The notes: generated from the letters alone by a model not told the origin. A stretch of 64,000 nucleotides of DNA from Oceanospirillaceae bacterium (GCA_015665455.1 JADFAD010000001.1:310001-374000), one strand, 5' to 3'. Positions 1 through 8,755 are shown, numbered from the stretch's first letter. Numbers and translations are program-made.

Positions 1-1
1 T

Positions 2-517
2 TTTACGACAGCAAAGCGTGTGGTTGATCGAGTAAATCAGTTATTGGGTAAGGGAATGGCATCGGCCATTGACAGTACCTCTGTACGAATTACAGCGCCT
101 CGTGATCCTTCTCAACGCGTTTCCTTTATGTCTCTGCTTGAGAATCTAGAGGTGGACCCTGGTGAAGATAAAGCCAAAGTGGTGATTAACAGTCGGACGG
201 GCACTATTGTTGTTGGTCAGCACGTTAAAGTTGATCCGGTGGCGATTACTCATGGCAGTTTGACGGTCAGTATTAATGAGAATCTAGACGTGGATCAACC
301 CAATGCATTTGGTCAAGGTGAAACGATTGTTGCTCCGAGAACAGAGTTGAATGCTCAAGAAGCGATCAATCCAATGTTCATGTTTCAAGGCTCAACATCG
401 CTTCAAGACATTGTGACAGCAGTAAATCAGGTAGGGGCTTCGCCTTCTGATCTGATTGCCATCCTTGAGGCAATGAAAAAAGCCGGTGCGCTCAAAGCTG
501 AACTAATTGTCCTTTAG
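2..517 (+). CDS. flgI: Flagellar P-ring protein FlgI, C-terminal part (cut by window start)
   Basis: FlgI forms the periplasmic P-ring that bushes the flagellar rod in the peptidoglycan layer. The reading frame is open from the first complete codon (base 2) and runs without a start, so this is only the last 171 or so residues. The [12 protein letters not shown] stretch, the VVGQHV segment and the ending ([18 protein letters not shown] followed by AELIVL) are typical of FlgI C-termini. An in-frame GTG at base 20 is not the true start, because conserved family sequence continues upstream of it. flgJ follows after 14 bases in the usual flgI-flgJ order, so the two are very likely co-transcribed from a promoter outside the window. 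Confidence 0.95.
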   Translation, partial: FTTAKRVVDRVNQLLGKGMASAIDSTSVRITAPRDPSQRVSFMSLLENLEVDPGEDKAKVVINSRTGTIVVGQHVKVDPVAITHGSLTVSINENLDVDQPNAFGQGETIVAPRTELNAQEAINPMFMFQGSTSLQDIVTAVNQVGASPSDLIAILEAMKKAGALKAELIVL

Positions 518-531
518 GGGTAGAGAACACA

Positions 532-1668
532 ATGAAATCAAATTTCGATACTTCATCCCTAGGAAATTACCACGATTTAAACAGCTTGCAGAACTTGAAA
601 GGCAAGGCGCGTGAATCGAATGAAGGCAAACTGGAAGCGTTAAATAATATCGCTAAGCAGTTTGAAAGTATGTTCGTTGGCATGATGTTGAAGTCCATGC
701 GCGATGCGAATGCCGCCTTCGAAGAGGATAATCCTCTGAACAGTTCTGAGATGAAGTTTTATCGGGATATGTACGACCAGCAACTTTCGATGCATTTATC
801 GGAAGGCAAAGGAATAGGTTTAGCGGATACCTTGGTTCGTCAAATCAGCCAGCAAATCCCTGGCTTATCGAATCCTAATCCGCAAAACAAAGGACAGGAG
901 CAGTTTGGCATGGGTCTTCCGGGATTGGGGGATCAGGGCAAGGACTTGCCTGGCATGGACGCCATTCTTTCTTCATTGGGTACGAAGACACCCCAAGCTG
1001 CAGGCATCAAATTGGACCCTGTAAGTGGATTACCGATTAAAGATCAGGACATATTATTTGCTCAGCCGGATTCTCCGCAGTCCAAGCGTATTGCGAGTGC
1101 TGTTAAGGATTATATGGATCGCCAGCAAATTTCAATGTTTGCTCAAGATGAGCAGGTAATGAAGGCAGGTGTAGATAAAGCCAGAGCAAAACAAGACGGT
1201 TTTGATTCCCCAGAAGAGTTCGTTGAAGTGTTATGGCCTGTTGCTCAAGTGGCGGCACGTAAACTGAATGCAGACCCGAAGGCATTATTGGCCCAAACTG
1301 CGCTTGAAACCGGTTGGGGTAAGAAGATACCCACTCATCAAGACGGTACGAATTCATTTAATTTGTTTGGTATTAAAGCTGATTCAAGTTGGAAAGGGGA
1401 GTCTGTCGAAACAGCCACGACGGAGTATCGTAATGGTATTGCACGGGCTGAAAATGCCGAATTCCGTTCTTATGGCTCCTATGTTGAGAGTATGCTGGAT
1501 TATTCCAGCTTTCTTCAGAGCCGGAGTCACTATCAAACTGCGTTGAATCAAGCCGATGATGCTGAAAAGTATCTGAACGAACTTCAAAATGCGGGTTACG
1601 CAACTGATCCAAAATACGCAAACAAAATCGTTCGTATTATGAACGGCAGTATGATGAAGTCACTTTAA
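532..1668 (+). CDS. flgJ: Flagellar rod cap / peptidoglycan hydrolase FlgJ
   Basis: FlgJ caps the growing rod in the periplasm and opens the peptidoglycan with a glucosaminidase domain. The 378-residue protein shows both halves of the gammaproteobacterial dual-domain form. Residues about 33-105 are the rod-binding domain (KQFESMFVGMMLKSMR). Residues about 225-375 are a GH73-type hydrolase with the ALETGWGKK motif, in which Glu259 is the expected catalytic acid, followed by NLFGIKAD and YGSYVESMLDYSSFL. The linker at about 110-200 is rich in Gly, Pro and Gln and looks disordered. A purine-rich stretch (GGGGTAGAG) lies before the ATG. It is probably the last gene of the flgI-flgJ transcript, since a terminator-like repeat and a new promoter follow. 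Confidence 0.95.
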   Translation: MKSNFDTSSLGNYHDLNSLQNLKGKARESNEGKLEALNNIAKQFESMFVGMMLKSMRDANAAFEEDNPLNSSEMKFYRDMYDQQLSMHLSEGKGIGLADTLVRQISQQIPGLSNPNPQNKGQEQFGMGLPGLGDQGKDLPGMDAILSSLGTKTPQAAGIKLDPVSGLPIKDQDILFAQPDSPQSKRIASAVKDYMDRQQISMFAQDEQVMKAGVDKARAKQDGFDSPEEFVEVLWPVAQVAARKLNADPKALLAQTALETGWGKKIPTHQDGTNSFNLFGIKADSSWKGESVETATTEYRNGIARAENAEFRSYGSYVESMLDYSSFLQSRSHYQTALNQADDAEKYLNELQNAGYATDPKYANKIVRIMNGSMMKSL

Positions 1669-1690
1669 TATCTTTTCAGCGTTCTAATGG

Positions 1691-1723
1691 GCGCGCTTTT
1701 TGCGCGCTTTTTGCGCGCTTATT
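1691..1723 (+). terminator. Tandem 11-bp repeat forming a terminator-like hairpin after flgJ
   Basis: Three head-to-tail copies of an 11-base unit, GCGCGCTTTTT (the last copy reads GCGCGCTTATT), lie 22 bases after the flgJ stop. GCGCGC is self-complementary, so any two copies can pair across a T-rich loop and leave a T-run behind. This is consistent with an intrinsic terminator with alternative registers. Termination function is inferred. Confidence 0.5.
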
Positions 1724-1785
1724 TTTGTCCTTTCATTACGTTTCTAATGCCTTAACTTCCTGCTTATTTCTGGCTTCTTCTAAGT

Positions 1786-1800
1786 TGGCACAATATTTGT
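1786..1800 (+). promoter_or_regulatory. Candidate sigma-54 promoter of flgK
   Basis: TGGCAC, five bases (AATAT), then TTGT. The -24 half matches the RpoN consensus and the spacing to the -12 half is correct, but the -12 half has GT in place of the near-invariant GC, so the site is imperfect. It lies 64 bases before the flgK ATG. Sigma-54 control of flgKL is known in Vibrio. Confidence 0.45.
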
Positions 1801-1863
1801 TCTTACTCTTGTAGATGATTAATTATAGCTGTTGAGCGGCAATCTTTTTCCAGGGGTAAATAC

Positions 1864-4536
1864 ATGTCTCTTATTAACATTGGACTATCAGGTTTGAAGG
1901 CCAGCCAAGCGGCCTTGGCAACAACCGGCCATAACATTACCAATGCGGATACGCCTGGATATACTCGACAGCGAGTGGAAAGTTCAACGAATCCGGCAAT
2001 TACATCGGGTGGATTAATTCAAGGGCAAGGCGTTCAGATTGACGAAGTTGCCCGTATTTATGATCAGTTTATTAATGATCAATTGATCAGAGATACATCC
2101 GTCTATAAAGAAGCCGAAACGCATCTGTCCGCTATTGAACAAATGGATAAGCTGTTATCCAACCCTGAAGCGGGCGTGGCACTTGAGTTAGCGGGAATGT
2201 TTAATAGCTTTCAAGTGGTTTCGGATGACCCTTCATCAGTCAGTGTTCGTAACACGGTCGTCAACGACATCAATGACGTTGTGGTTCGATTTAATCAGGT
2301 GTATTCGAGCATTTATGACCAACAGCTCATTAATTCTGAGCAGCTTGAATCCTCTGCTATTGAAGTAAATACCATTCTTGAAAATATTGCTGTACTGAAT
2401 AAAGAAATCATGCAGGTTGAGGGCGGAGGGAGCGGAACGGCTAACGACTTATTAGACCAACGAGATGAGTCTGTTCGTCAATTAGCTGAATTCATGGACA
2501 TCAGTACCATTGAAGATTCAAGTGGTGCTTTATCCGTGTATATGTCCAGTGGTCAAAGCTTAGTGGTTGGGGACATCGCTTACGATTTGGTCATCAGCGA
2601 TGATGAATTCGACCTGAATAAAAAAACGGTGTCGGTCAGTGTTCAAGGCAATGTTATTGATGTTACTGATCAGCTTACTGGTGGTAGCGTCTCGGGGCTT
2701 CTCAATTTTCAAAACGACACCATTCCTGAAGCTCTGAATCAGTTAGGTCGGATTGCACTTGTCATGGCCGATCAGATTAATGAGCAGCATCGTTTGGGCA
2801 TTGATTCGAACGGTGATCTGGGTGGCAACGTTTTCACTGACATCAATGATTTGGACATTGCGAGAGATCGCTTTTTCAGTTCAAACCAGAACACTCTACC
2901 CAATGACCGAGTGGGTAACGTTACTATTATTGATTCGAGTACATTGACTGCAGATGATTACATTCTTGAATTCACAGGGCCAAGCGATATTAATTATGAA
3001 GTTCGCCGAGCATCCGATGATTCGGTTGTAACTCGTGGCCTTGTTTCAACGGGATACCCATTCGAAATTGAGTTTGAGGGCATTCAAATTGAATTAGAAA
3101 GTGGAACCTTTGTGGAGGGCGATGAATTTGAGATTCGACCTACACAATCTGCTGCCCGAGATCTTACTATTGAAATCGAACGTGGTGATCAACTGGCTCT
3201 GGCTTCGCCTATCAGAACGGAGGGCGATATAGGTAACTTAGGGACAGGTGCTATAACTCAGGGCACGATCCTAGATGTCTATCAAGAAGCGCCTAATGAT
3301 GATGTCTTGATTTCGACCTTTGCAACCGCAGGCCAATTAGCACCGCCTTTGTTGGTAAGGTTCACAAGCGAAACAACATATGACGTTTTAGATAATACGG
3401 ACCCTTCAAACCCTGTGAGTTTAGTGCCTCCGTATGAAGATCAGGTGTTTGTTCCTGGGGTAAATAACGAGCTGTTTTCAGATGATCCGGGCCTTACTGT
3501 TGTTGAATCGGCAGGGGCGAATGCGGGTGTTGTGGTTGCAGGCGCGACCAATGGATATTTGGCCGAGAATTTAAGCTTCACTTATACCGATCCTGATACT
3601 GGTGTGGTTACTGCTCGTCCGGGGGTGGCCATTGCCGCGAATACTCCGGCGCAACAGATTGTTAGCCAACTTAATCAAGAGCAAGGCATTACTGCTACAG
3701 CTAGAACAGAGCTTACTTTAAGTAACTTTGTTGATAACGGCGCTGGCACTGCGTATGAGATTGTTGTTAATGGCGAGACACTCACCATTACTGCTCCTGA
3801 TGTGGTGGATGCTTCAACCATCGAAGCTGCGATTAATAGCAATGGTAATTTATCATCGCAAAACATTAGAGCTTTCAGTGATGGAACGACAGTGCGTCTT
3901 GAATCATATGTGGGGGTTGATATTACGGTCACTGTGAATGGTGATGCGAACCCTGGTGGTGATACAGTCGATGTAACGGACAGCTTGGGTAATGCCTTAA
4001 CCGTGGATGGGGGGAACTCCGCTACGGTAGGTGGAACCATTGATATTCAGCTTGAAGACGGCTTGGTGATGACATCAGATTCTACTGGCTTTGGTAATAT
4101 ATTCACGCCAGTACCAACCGCGACTGCTTTATATTTTGGCTACCAGGCTGAAGTGAATGGTGAGCCGCAGTATACCGACACATTTACCATTGATTACAAC
4201 ACGGACGGTGTCTCGGATAACCGTAACGCGACCAATTTGGTTGATATTCAGCGTGAAAAAACCATTGGGGTTGACTCTTCTGCTGGCCAGACGCTTGAAG
4301 AGGGGTATAACCAATTGGTGGCAACCATTGGTTCAGAGACGGCCTCTCTACGAGTAAATACTGCCGCTGCTGAAAGTGTATTGGAGTTAACTCGATCACT
4401 TAAAGAGTCCATTTCTGGTGTAAACCTGGACGAAGAGGCTGCCAACTTGATCAAGTTTGAGCAGGCCTACAATGCGTCGGCCAAGGTCATTCAAGTGGCT
4501 CAAGAAATCTTAGATACCTTACTTAATTCTTTTTAA
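1864..4536 (+). CDS. flgK: Flagellar hook-associated protein 1 FlgK, enlarged (890 aa)
   Basis: FlgK (HAP1) is the first junction protein between hook and filament, exported through the flagellar type III apparatus. The N-terminus (LINIGLSGLKASQAALATTG, then ITNADTPGYTRQRV) and the C-terminus (NLIKFEQAYNASAKVIQVAQ) are textbook FlgK rod-like D0/D1 helices. The usual length is about 550-650 residues. This copy has roughly 300 extra residues, mainly between about 300 and 820, rich in Asp, Thr, Val and Gly with no cysteine, as expected of surface-exposed beta domains. AGGGGT lies before the ATG. flgL follows after 27 bases, so a flgKL operon is likely. An imperfect sigma-54 site lies upstream. 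Confidence 0.95.
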   Translation: MSLINIGLSGLKASQAALATTGHNITNADTPGYTRQRVESSTNPAITSGGLIQGQGVQIDEVARIYDQFINDQLIRDTSVYKEAETHLSAIEQMDKLLSNPEAGVALELAGMFNSFQVVSDDPSSVSVRNTVVNDINDVVVRFNQVYSSIYDQQLINSEQLESSAIEVNTILENIAVLNKEIMQVEGGGSGTANDLLDQRDESVRQLAEFMDISTIEDSSGALSVYMSSGQSLVVGDIAYDLVISDDEFDLNKKTVSVSVQGNVIDVTDQLTGGSVSGLLNFQNDTIPEALNQLGRIALVMADQINEQHRLGIDSNGDLGGNVFTDINDLDIARDRFFSSNQNTLPNDRVGNVTIIDSSTLTADDYILEFTGPSDINYEVRRASDDSVVTRGLVSTGYPFEIEFEGIQIELESGTFVEGDEFEIRPTQSAARDLTIEIERGDQLALASPIRTEGDIGNLGTGAITQGTILDVYQEAPNDDVLISTFATAGQLAPPLLVRFTSETTYDVLDNTDPSNPVSLVPPYEDQVFVPGVNNELFSDDPGLTVVESAGANAGVVVAGATNGYLAENLSFTYTDPDTGVVTARPGVAIAANTPAQQIVSQLNQEQGITATARTELTLSNFVDNGAGTAYEIVVNGETLTITAPDVVDASTIEAAINSNGNLSSQNIRAFSDGTTVRLESYVGVDITVTVNGDANPGGDTVDVTDSLGNALTVDGGNSATVGGTIDIQLEDGLVMTSDSTGFGNIFTPVPTATALYFGYQAEVNGEPQYTDTFTIDYNTDGVSDNRNATNLVDIQREKTIGVDSSAGQTLEEGYNQLVATIGSETASLRVNTAAAESVLELTRSLKESISGVNLDEEAANLIKFEQAYNASAKVIQVAQEILDTLLNSF

Positions 4537-4563
4537 TTTTTCAGACTTTATAGGAGTTTGATC

Positions 4564-5805
4564 ATGGCTGTTCGTATTTCGTCTAATCAGGCATTTGAAT
4601 CATCCGTTACTCAGATGATTGACCTGAATGCTCAAGTACTTCGTACGCAAGAGCAAATTTCTACCAGCAAGAAAAACTTAAGTGCAGCGGATGATCCTCT
4701 TAATAGCACTCGAATTTTACAGCTTCAGCAATCCATTACGCTTCGTGATCAGTACAGTACCAACCTGGATACATTGGACGGTGCGTTGCGCTCTGAAGAA
4801 TCCGCTCTGGATTCAATTGCAACAAACATCAATCGAGTTCGATCATTAGCGGTCAGCGCAGGTGATGGTACTTACAGCTTTGATGATCGTAAATCACTTG
4901 CGTTAGAAATAGGACAGCGAGTCGATGAGTTGTTGTCATTAACTAATACGAAAGATCCCAATGGTGAATTTATTTTTGCTGGTTTTCAAGGCTATACGGA
5001 GCCATTTGTTGAGCTGCAGGATGGTCAATTTGTTTATCAGGGGGATGAAGGGCAGCGATTTGTTAAGGCAGATGAAGCGACGAATTTAGCGAGAAATAAT
5101 CCAGGGAAAAGTATCTTTATTGATATTCCTAGTGCGAATAATACGGTAACCACGTCAACCGATCCGACAAACTCTGATTCTGATACGTATATAACTGCAG
5201 GGACGGTTGTTGACCAGACGGCGTATGACGCATTTTATCCTGAAGACATTGTGATTGAGTTCAACGCAGAAACGAACGTGACTCCTAATGGTCCAAACTT
5301 TACTGCATATGAGAAGAGTACAGGTGAACCTATTCTAGTGGACCAATCTTATGTTCCTGGTCAAGAAGTACAGATAGAGGGGGTTGCTTTTAAAATAGTT
5401 GGTAGCCCAAACCCCGGGGATAATTTTTCTATTGATTCAAGCTCTAAACAAGACATTTTTACAACCTATAAGCTGTTAGAAGATGGCCTGAATACGTTAA
5501 CGGATACACCAGCGGATCAAGATTTATTAGAAACGTTATTACATGACACGTTAATAAATTTGGATAATGCGCTTAACTCGGTAATTAATACTCAGAGTGA
5601 TGTGGGTGGCCGGATGAACATTGCCGATACCAGCCGTGAAACTCAAGAAGAGGTAAAGTTGGTAAGCCAAGAGGTGTTGTCTGATCTACAAGATCTGGAT
5701 TATTCGGCAGCGGTTTCCAAATTGAGTTATCAAACCTTTGTTTTGGAGGCGACTCAGTTGAGTTACACGAAAGTGTCTGGTTTAAGCTTGTTTAATACGA
5801 TTTAA
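4564..5805 (+). CDS. flgL: Flagellar hook-associated protein 3 FlgL
   Basis: FlgL (HAP3) is the second hook-filament junction protein. The ATG at 4564 is chosen over an in-frame TTG at 4558, because TAGGAG (4551-4556) sits seven bases before the ATG and the product then begins MAVRISSNQAFESSV, as FlgL proteins do. The 413-residue protein has the flagellin-like N-terminal helix with the AADDPLNSTRILQLQQ segment, a variable centre (about 170-290) and the C-terminal helix SAAVSKLSYQTFVLEATQLSY. It is at the long end for the family (Salmonella FlgL is about 317 aa). It is co-directional with flgK, 27 bases apart. No strong terminator was found directly after it. Confidence 0.95.
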   Translation: MAVRISSNQAFESSVTQMIDLNAQVLRTQEQISTSKKNLSAADDPLNSTRILQLQQSITLRDQYSTNLDTLDGALRSEESALDSIATNINRVRSLAVSAGDGTYSFDDRKSLALEIGQRVDELLSLTNTKDPNGEFIFAGFQGYTEPFVELQDGQFVYQGDEGQRFVKADEATNLARNNPGKSIFIDIPSANNTVTTSTDPTNSDSDTYITAGTVVDQTAYDAFYPEDIVIEFNAETNVTPNGPNFTAYEKSTGEPILVDQSYVPGQEVQIEGVAFKIVGSPNPGDNFSIDSSSKQDIFTTYKLLEDGLNTLTDTPADQDLLETLLHDTLINLDNALNSVINTQSDVGGRMNIADTSRETQEEVKLVSQEVLSDLQDLDYSAAVSKLSYQTFVLEATQLSYTKVSGLSLFNTI

Positions 5806-5870
5806 TTTTTTGTCCCTGTTTCTTCTTTTATCCTCTTTCTTTTAATCTGAACGATTAAAGGAAGGAGGGC

Positions 5871-5945
5871 ATGTTAAGCCCCATCTTATTTTCTATGTTA
5901 TTTTCTCAACAGCGTAGTCTTAGAAGCTCTAAGCAGCCAGCTTAG
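5871..5945 (+). CDS. Possible 24-residue small ORF (speculative)
   Basis: An ATG at 5871 is preceded by AAGGA at 5858-5862 with eight-base spacing. It opens a 24-codon frame beginning MLSPILFSMLF with a basic, polar end. A stem (TTTAATC 5841-5847 with GATTAAA 5853-5859) lies just upstream and would partly cover the ribosome binding site. The hydrophobic start resembles small membrane peptides. However, any AT-rich gap can yield such a frame, no family is recognised, and conservation cannot be judged here. Confidence 0.15.
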   Translation: MLSPILFSMLFSQQRSLRSSKQPA

Positions 5946-6004
5946 GCTGTGTAACTATTTATCTGTTTGCTTACTAAGGGTTGTTGTAGACCTTGGAGAC
6001 AAGG
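5919..6004 (+). other. Cluster of small stem-loops, possible structured RNA
   Basis: CTTAGA/TCTAAG (5919-5924 with 5928-5933) is followed directly by CAGCC/GGCTG (5934-5938 with 5945-5949). A competing stem CTAAGC/GCTTAG (5929-5934 with 5940-5945) excludes both. Further on, CCTTG-GAGA-CAAGG (5991-6004) is a stem closed by a GNRA tetraloop. Mutually exclusive stems are a feature of regulatory leaders or small RNAs, but no known family is recognised and no promoter is obvious. Confidence 0.25.
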
Positions 6005-6350
6005 ATTCACAGTAGCACACTGATAGAAATACTTTTTCCTAAGTTTCTTAGTAATGATTGGTTCGATTCGTTGGCTTGGTAGTATTAAAGCTTTGATCCT
6101 ATGGTGTTTTTGAAATTATTTTAGAGCAGAAGGGCTGAGCGTAGGCTTGAATATTAACATTAGGTAATAGCCAACAACAAGTTGTGTGTAAGTCTATTTA
6201 TACAGTTGATACTCGTTCGAATTAAACTTTACACTCTCAATGTCTAGGGGGGAAAGGAATACTATTACTGATCTATTTTTTTTAGACTGAATGGTAATTC
6301 GGGGTGCTTTCTTGGTATCGCGTATTGAATTGGGTTCTGGTTTTTAATTG

Positions 6351-6394
6351 AAAAAACCTACGTAAATAAGAAACATATTTCTTAATTACGTAGG
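6351..6394 (-). terminator. Strong intrinsic terminator of the TPR-methyltransferase gene
   Basis: A 17-base arm (6357-6373, starting CCTACGTAA) pairs with 6378-6394 with a single mismatch around a four-base loop. Read on the minus strand, the hairpin is followed by six T (the A-run 6351-6356). It sits 40 bases after the stop at 6434. Confidence 0.85.
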
Positions 6395-6433
6395 CGTTAT
6401 AGAGGGTAATGTGTTTGCTATCTGCGATTTAGT

Positions 6434-8512
6434 TTAGTGTTTTGTTTTTTGGCAAATGAACTGATACATACCGGAAAATAGCTCTGGATTGTTTTGTTCA
6501 AATGTTTCCCAGTTATTTAGGTCTGTCATGTCTTGATCTAAAGGAAAAAGGTGCCCGAACTCCATTTTTCTCTGACTTGTTAAGCCTGTAAAACCTTGGA
6601 ATTGAAGATTAGACCCTTGAGTTAATTCCTTTAAACTCTCTATATTGTAGAGATGCTCAAGGGGGTTATAGAGTAGATCTGCACAACCAGCCATGTGGTA
6701 AAAGTCAGGGGAACTTAACAGTTTACTGTATTCTTCTTTTAGGTTGTCATCTGTCATGATTAACCAGCGCAGCTTGCGAATTTGTTCTTCGTCTGCATTG
6801 GTAAAGCTACCTATGATGTCTTGTTTCAGTTGATTGATTTTAAGTCTTGCTGTTTCACTGTATAACCCCAGTTTTATGAAACCGTATGGCTTTAAACAGT
6901 TGGTCAGCGCTTTAAGGCCAACTTCTGGCTTTGGCAAATGATGGAGTACTCCACTGCACTCAATGATGTCGAACTGTTCATCCAATTGTTCAACCTTAGT
7001 GAGGTCAAGAGATATGAAACGAACATTCTTGATTTTCAGCTTCTCTGCTTGTTTCTCTGCAAAAGCCAAACTGGTTGCACTGATATCAATCGCTGTGACA
7101 TTTACGTTTTGGAAATACCTTGCCGCTTTTAATGCTTGCAGTCCAGTTCCACAACCTGCAATGAGCATGTTTAGGGTTTTACCTTTCAGTTCGGTAGGTA
7201 TCTCTATGTGTGGTAATTCATGGCGTAATGCCTGAGTGTAATCGCATAAAGTATGAAAACCTAGGTTGCTCCAATGCGGGTATGGAAATCTTTCATATTG
7301 TTTCTTGATGTTATGGCTTGGTGGAACCGCATTACCTTCTGTTTGAAAACGTTGAGCTCTACGTACAATTTCTTCAGGCTCGGTAAGTGCTTTCTCCAAC
7401 ATAGGTTGAAGTAATTCAGGCCACTCACTGATTGCCGTGTTTTTGATTTTATCGCCTACTGCGGAGCCTGATAGAGGCTTGTACATGGAAAGAAGAATGA
7501 GTGCGCCTGTAATGTCTTGTGGCTGCCAGTCATCCATAGAGGTAAGTTGCTCTATCAAGTTCTCAACACTGGCAATCACTTCTACTTCGTCTTCATACAT
7601 AGACATGACGTAGCCATTTCTTGCTGACTGCATTGCAATGGCCGTTGCAAGCTGAATAAACTCATCAATGATGTGGCCTGCCTCCATACTTTGGCTAAGT
7701 ATAAGAAAGCGCAGCGCTCTGACTGTATTTTCAAGGTCTACGTTTGTACAGTGTACTTTTCTCACTGTTTCTAGGAATAACGTATCTTTAGCTATGGCAA
7801 AGATATCCAGCGGAGATTCTTTGTCTGCACTGATGCTGTACTTATGATCCAATGTGCTTGTTGCTAAATTTGAAAGTAAATCGTAATCAGCGTTTGGATA
7901 TTGCAGATAACGAATTAAGTCATGTTCTAATTCGACTTGGTAGTAATCTGCTTTTAACATTGCTGCAGAACGGAACACTCCTGACTGGATGTTCTCATTG
8001 AAATGGCCTGCACGGATCAAGTTGCGATAAGCTTGAAAAGATTCACCATAGCGGCCCATATTTAAATAGGTAAGTGCTAATCCTGAAAGTGATTGGGTAT
8101 GATTTTTATCAAGGGAAATTGCTTTCTTGAAGTTGGTTATTGCACTTTCAAATTTACGTTGCATGAGTTGCAAATACGCTAAGTTCGTAAAGAACATAGG
8201 TTGCCTGTGATCCAACTCAATAGCACTGTTAAAGTGATTAAGCGCTTTATCGTAGTCGTGTTGATCTAAAGAAATACGACCAATTAAATTTAGAACTTGA
8301 GGTTGTGATGAGTTTTTAAGATAGAGGTGTTCGCAAAGTCTTGCTGCTTTCTCTCGTTCTAACTCGCGCATTTCTTCTGTTAAGTTACCTTGGCATGAAC
8401 GGTTATAATGTTCGTTTGCTTGAATTAGCATACTTGCTACATCAAGCTGCATGGCACCAACAGGAGCTGTTAAGTTTTTATTGAAATCTGAGTTAAATGC
8501 TTGCTGTGCCAT
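6434..8512 (-). CDS. TPR-repeat protein with C-terminal class I SAM methyltransferase domain
   Basis: The 692-residue protein is probably cytoplasmic; no signal peptide or membrane segment is seen. Residues about 30-180 hold tandem tetratricopeptide repeats (for example the stretch from HYDKALNHFNSAIELDHRQ onward). A helical middle region leads to a QYERFPYPHW motif typical of TPR-methyltransferase fusions. Residues about 440-570 form a Rossmann methyltransferase: motif I MLIAGCGTG, acidic VTAIDIS, then CSGVLHHLP and LKPYGFIKLGLYSE. The start is preceded by GGAGG on the minus strand. The gene lies beside the flagellins and carries a sigma-54 site nearly identical to that of the minus-strand flagellin. 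A role in methylating flagellin, or a sugar on flagellin, is inferred. Flagellin lysine methylation by FliB is known in Salmonella, but this is a different family. The substrate is unknown. Confidence 0.85.
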   Translation of the reverse strand: MAQQAFNSDFNKNLTAPVGAMQLDVASMLIQANEHYNRSCQGNLTEEMRELEREKAARLCEHLYLKNSSQPQVLNLIGRISLDQHDYDKALNHFNSAIELDHRQPMFFTNLAYLQLMQRKFESAITNFKKAISLDKNHTQSLSGLALTYLNMGRYGESFQAYRNLIRAGHFNENIQSGVFRSAAMLKADYYQVELEHDLIRYLQYPNADYDLLSNLATSTLDHKYSISADKESPLDIFAIAKDTLFLETVRKVHCTNVDLENTVRALRFLILSQSMEAGHIIDEFIQLATAIAMQSARNGYVMSMYEDEVEVIASVENLIEQLTSMDDWQPQDITGALILLSMYKPLSGSAVGDKIKNTAISEWPELLQPMLEKALTEPEEIVRRAQRFQTEGNAVPPSHNIKKQYERFPYPHWSNLGFHTLCDYTQALRHELPHIEIPTELKGKTLNMLIAGCGTGLQALKAARYFQNVNVTAIDISATSLAFAEKQAEKLKIKNVRFISLDLTKVEQLDEQFDIIECSGVLHHLPKPEVGLKALTNCLKPYGFIKLGLYSETARLKINQLKQDIIGSFTNADEEQIRKLRWLIMTDDNLKEEYSKLLSSPDFYHMAGCADLLYNPLEHLYNIESLKELTQGSNLQFQGFTGLTSQRKMEFGHLFPLDQDMTDLNNWETFEQNNPELFSGMYQFICQKTKH

Positions 8513-8555
8513 AGCGGCAATCCTCCAGCGTAATTTACAACTTTCTTTTTATAAA

Positions 8556-8571
8556 GCTAAAGGCGTGCCAA
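8556..8571 (-). promoter_or_regulatory. Sigma-54 promoter of the TPR-methyltransferase gene
   Basis: On the minus strand the site reads TTGGCAC, GCCTT, TAGC. This gives the GG-N10-GC spacing required by RpoN with a perfect -24 half. It lies 44 bases before the ATG at 8512. The site differs by one base from the minus-strand flagellin site at 11915-11930. Confidence 0.8.
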
Positions 8572-8596
8572 TTATTTTTTGTTATTAAAATCAATT

Positions 8597-8614
8597 GGTT
8601 ATGTGATTGTTTTG
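8597..8614 (+). promoter_or_regulatory. Conserved upstream box, copy 1 (candidate activator site)
   Basis: The plus-strand sequence GGTTATGTGATTGTTTTG matches GGTTACGTGCTTGTTTTG at 11956-11973 in 16 of 18 positions. Both copies begin 25 bases beyond the sigma-54 -24 element of their gene. Fixed spacing suggests a protein binding site, possibly for FleQ or another RpoN activator. The binding protein is inferred. Confidence 0.45.
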
Positions 8615-8696
8615 TGGTTTGGCTAATGTTTGCCGCTGGAAAGGGGGGAATTGTAGGTAATTTTGACGGGGTTGGAGTGTGTTTTTGAGAGGGATA

Positions 8697-8728
8697 TAAA
8701 AAGACCCAACAGGAGAACCTGTTGGGCC
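8697..8728 (-). terminator. Intrinsic terminator of the minus-strand flagellin gene
   Basis: CCCAACAGG (8705-8713) pairs perfectly with CCTGTTGGG (8718-8726) around a four-base loop. On the minus strand this is followed by TCTTTTT. It lies about 30 bases after the flagellin stop. Confidence 0.9.
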
Positions 8729-8755
8729 AATAGCTTCAGATCAAAAGAGAGGTGT

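Larger units (their letters stand above)
5806..6433. other. 628-base intergenic region between flgL and the TPR-methyltransferase gene
   Basis: No convincing protein gene is present. The stretch contains a short open frame with a good ribosome binding site (5871), a run of small stem-loops (5919-6004) and, at its far end, a strong terminator for the minus-strand gene (6351-6394). The part from about 6010 to 6340 shows nothing recognisable. The opposing genes converge here, so part of it may simply be trailer sequence. Confidence 0.6.

Noticed and set aside
5839-5860. TTTAATC/GATTAAA hairpin as the flgL terminator
   Set aside because: The stem is AT-rich and only seven pairs, and it is followed by purines and not by a T-run.
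6055-6080. GGTTCGATTC resembling the T-loop of a tRNA
   Set aside because: No complementary T-stem, no anticodon arm and no acceptor stem can be formed around it.
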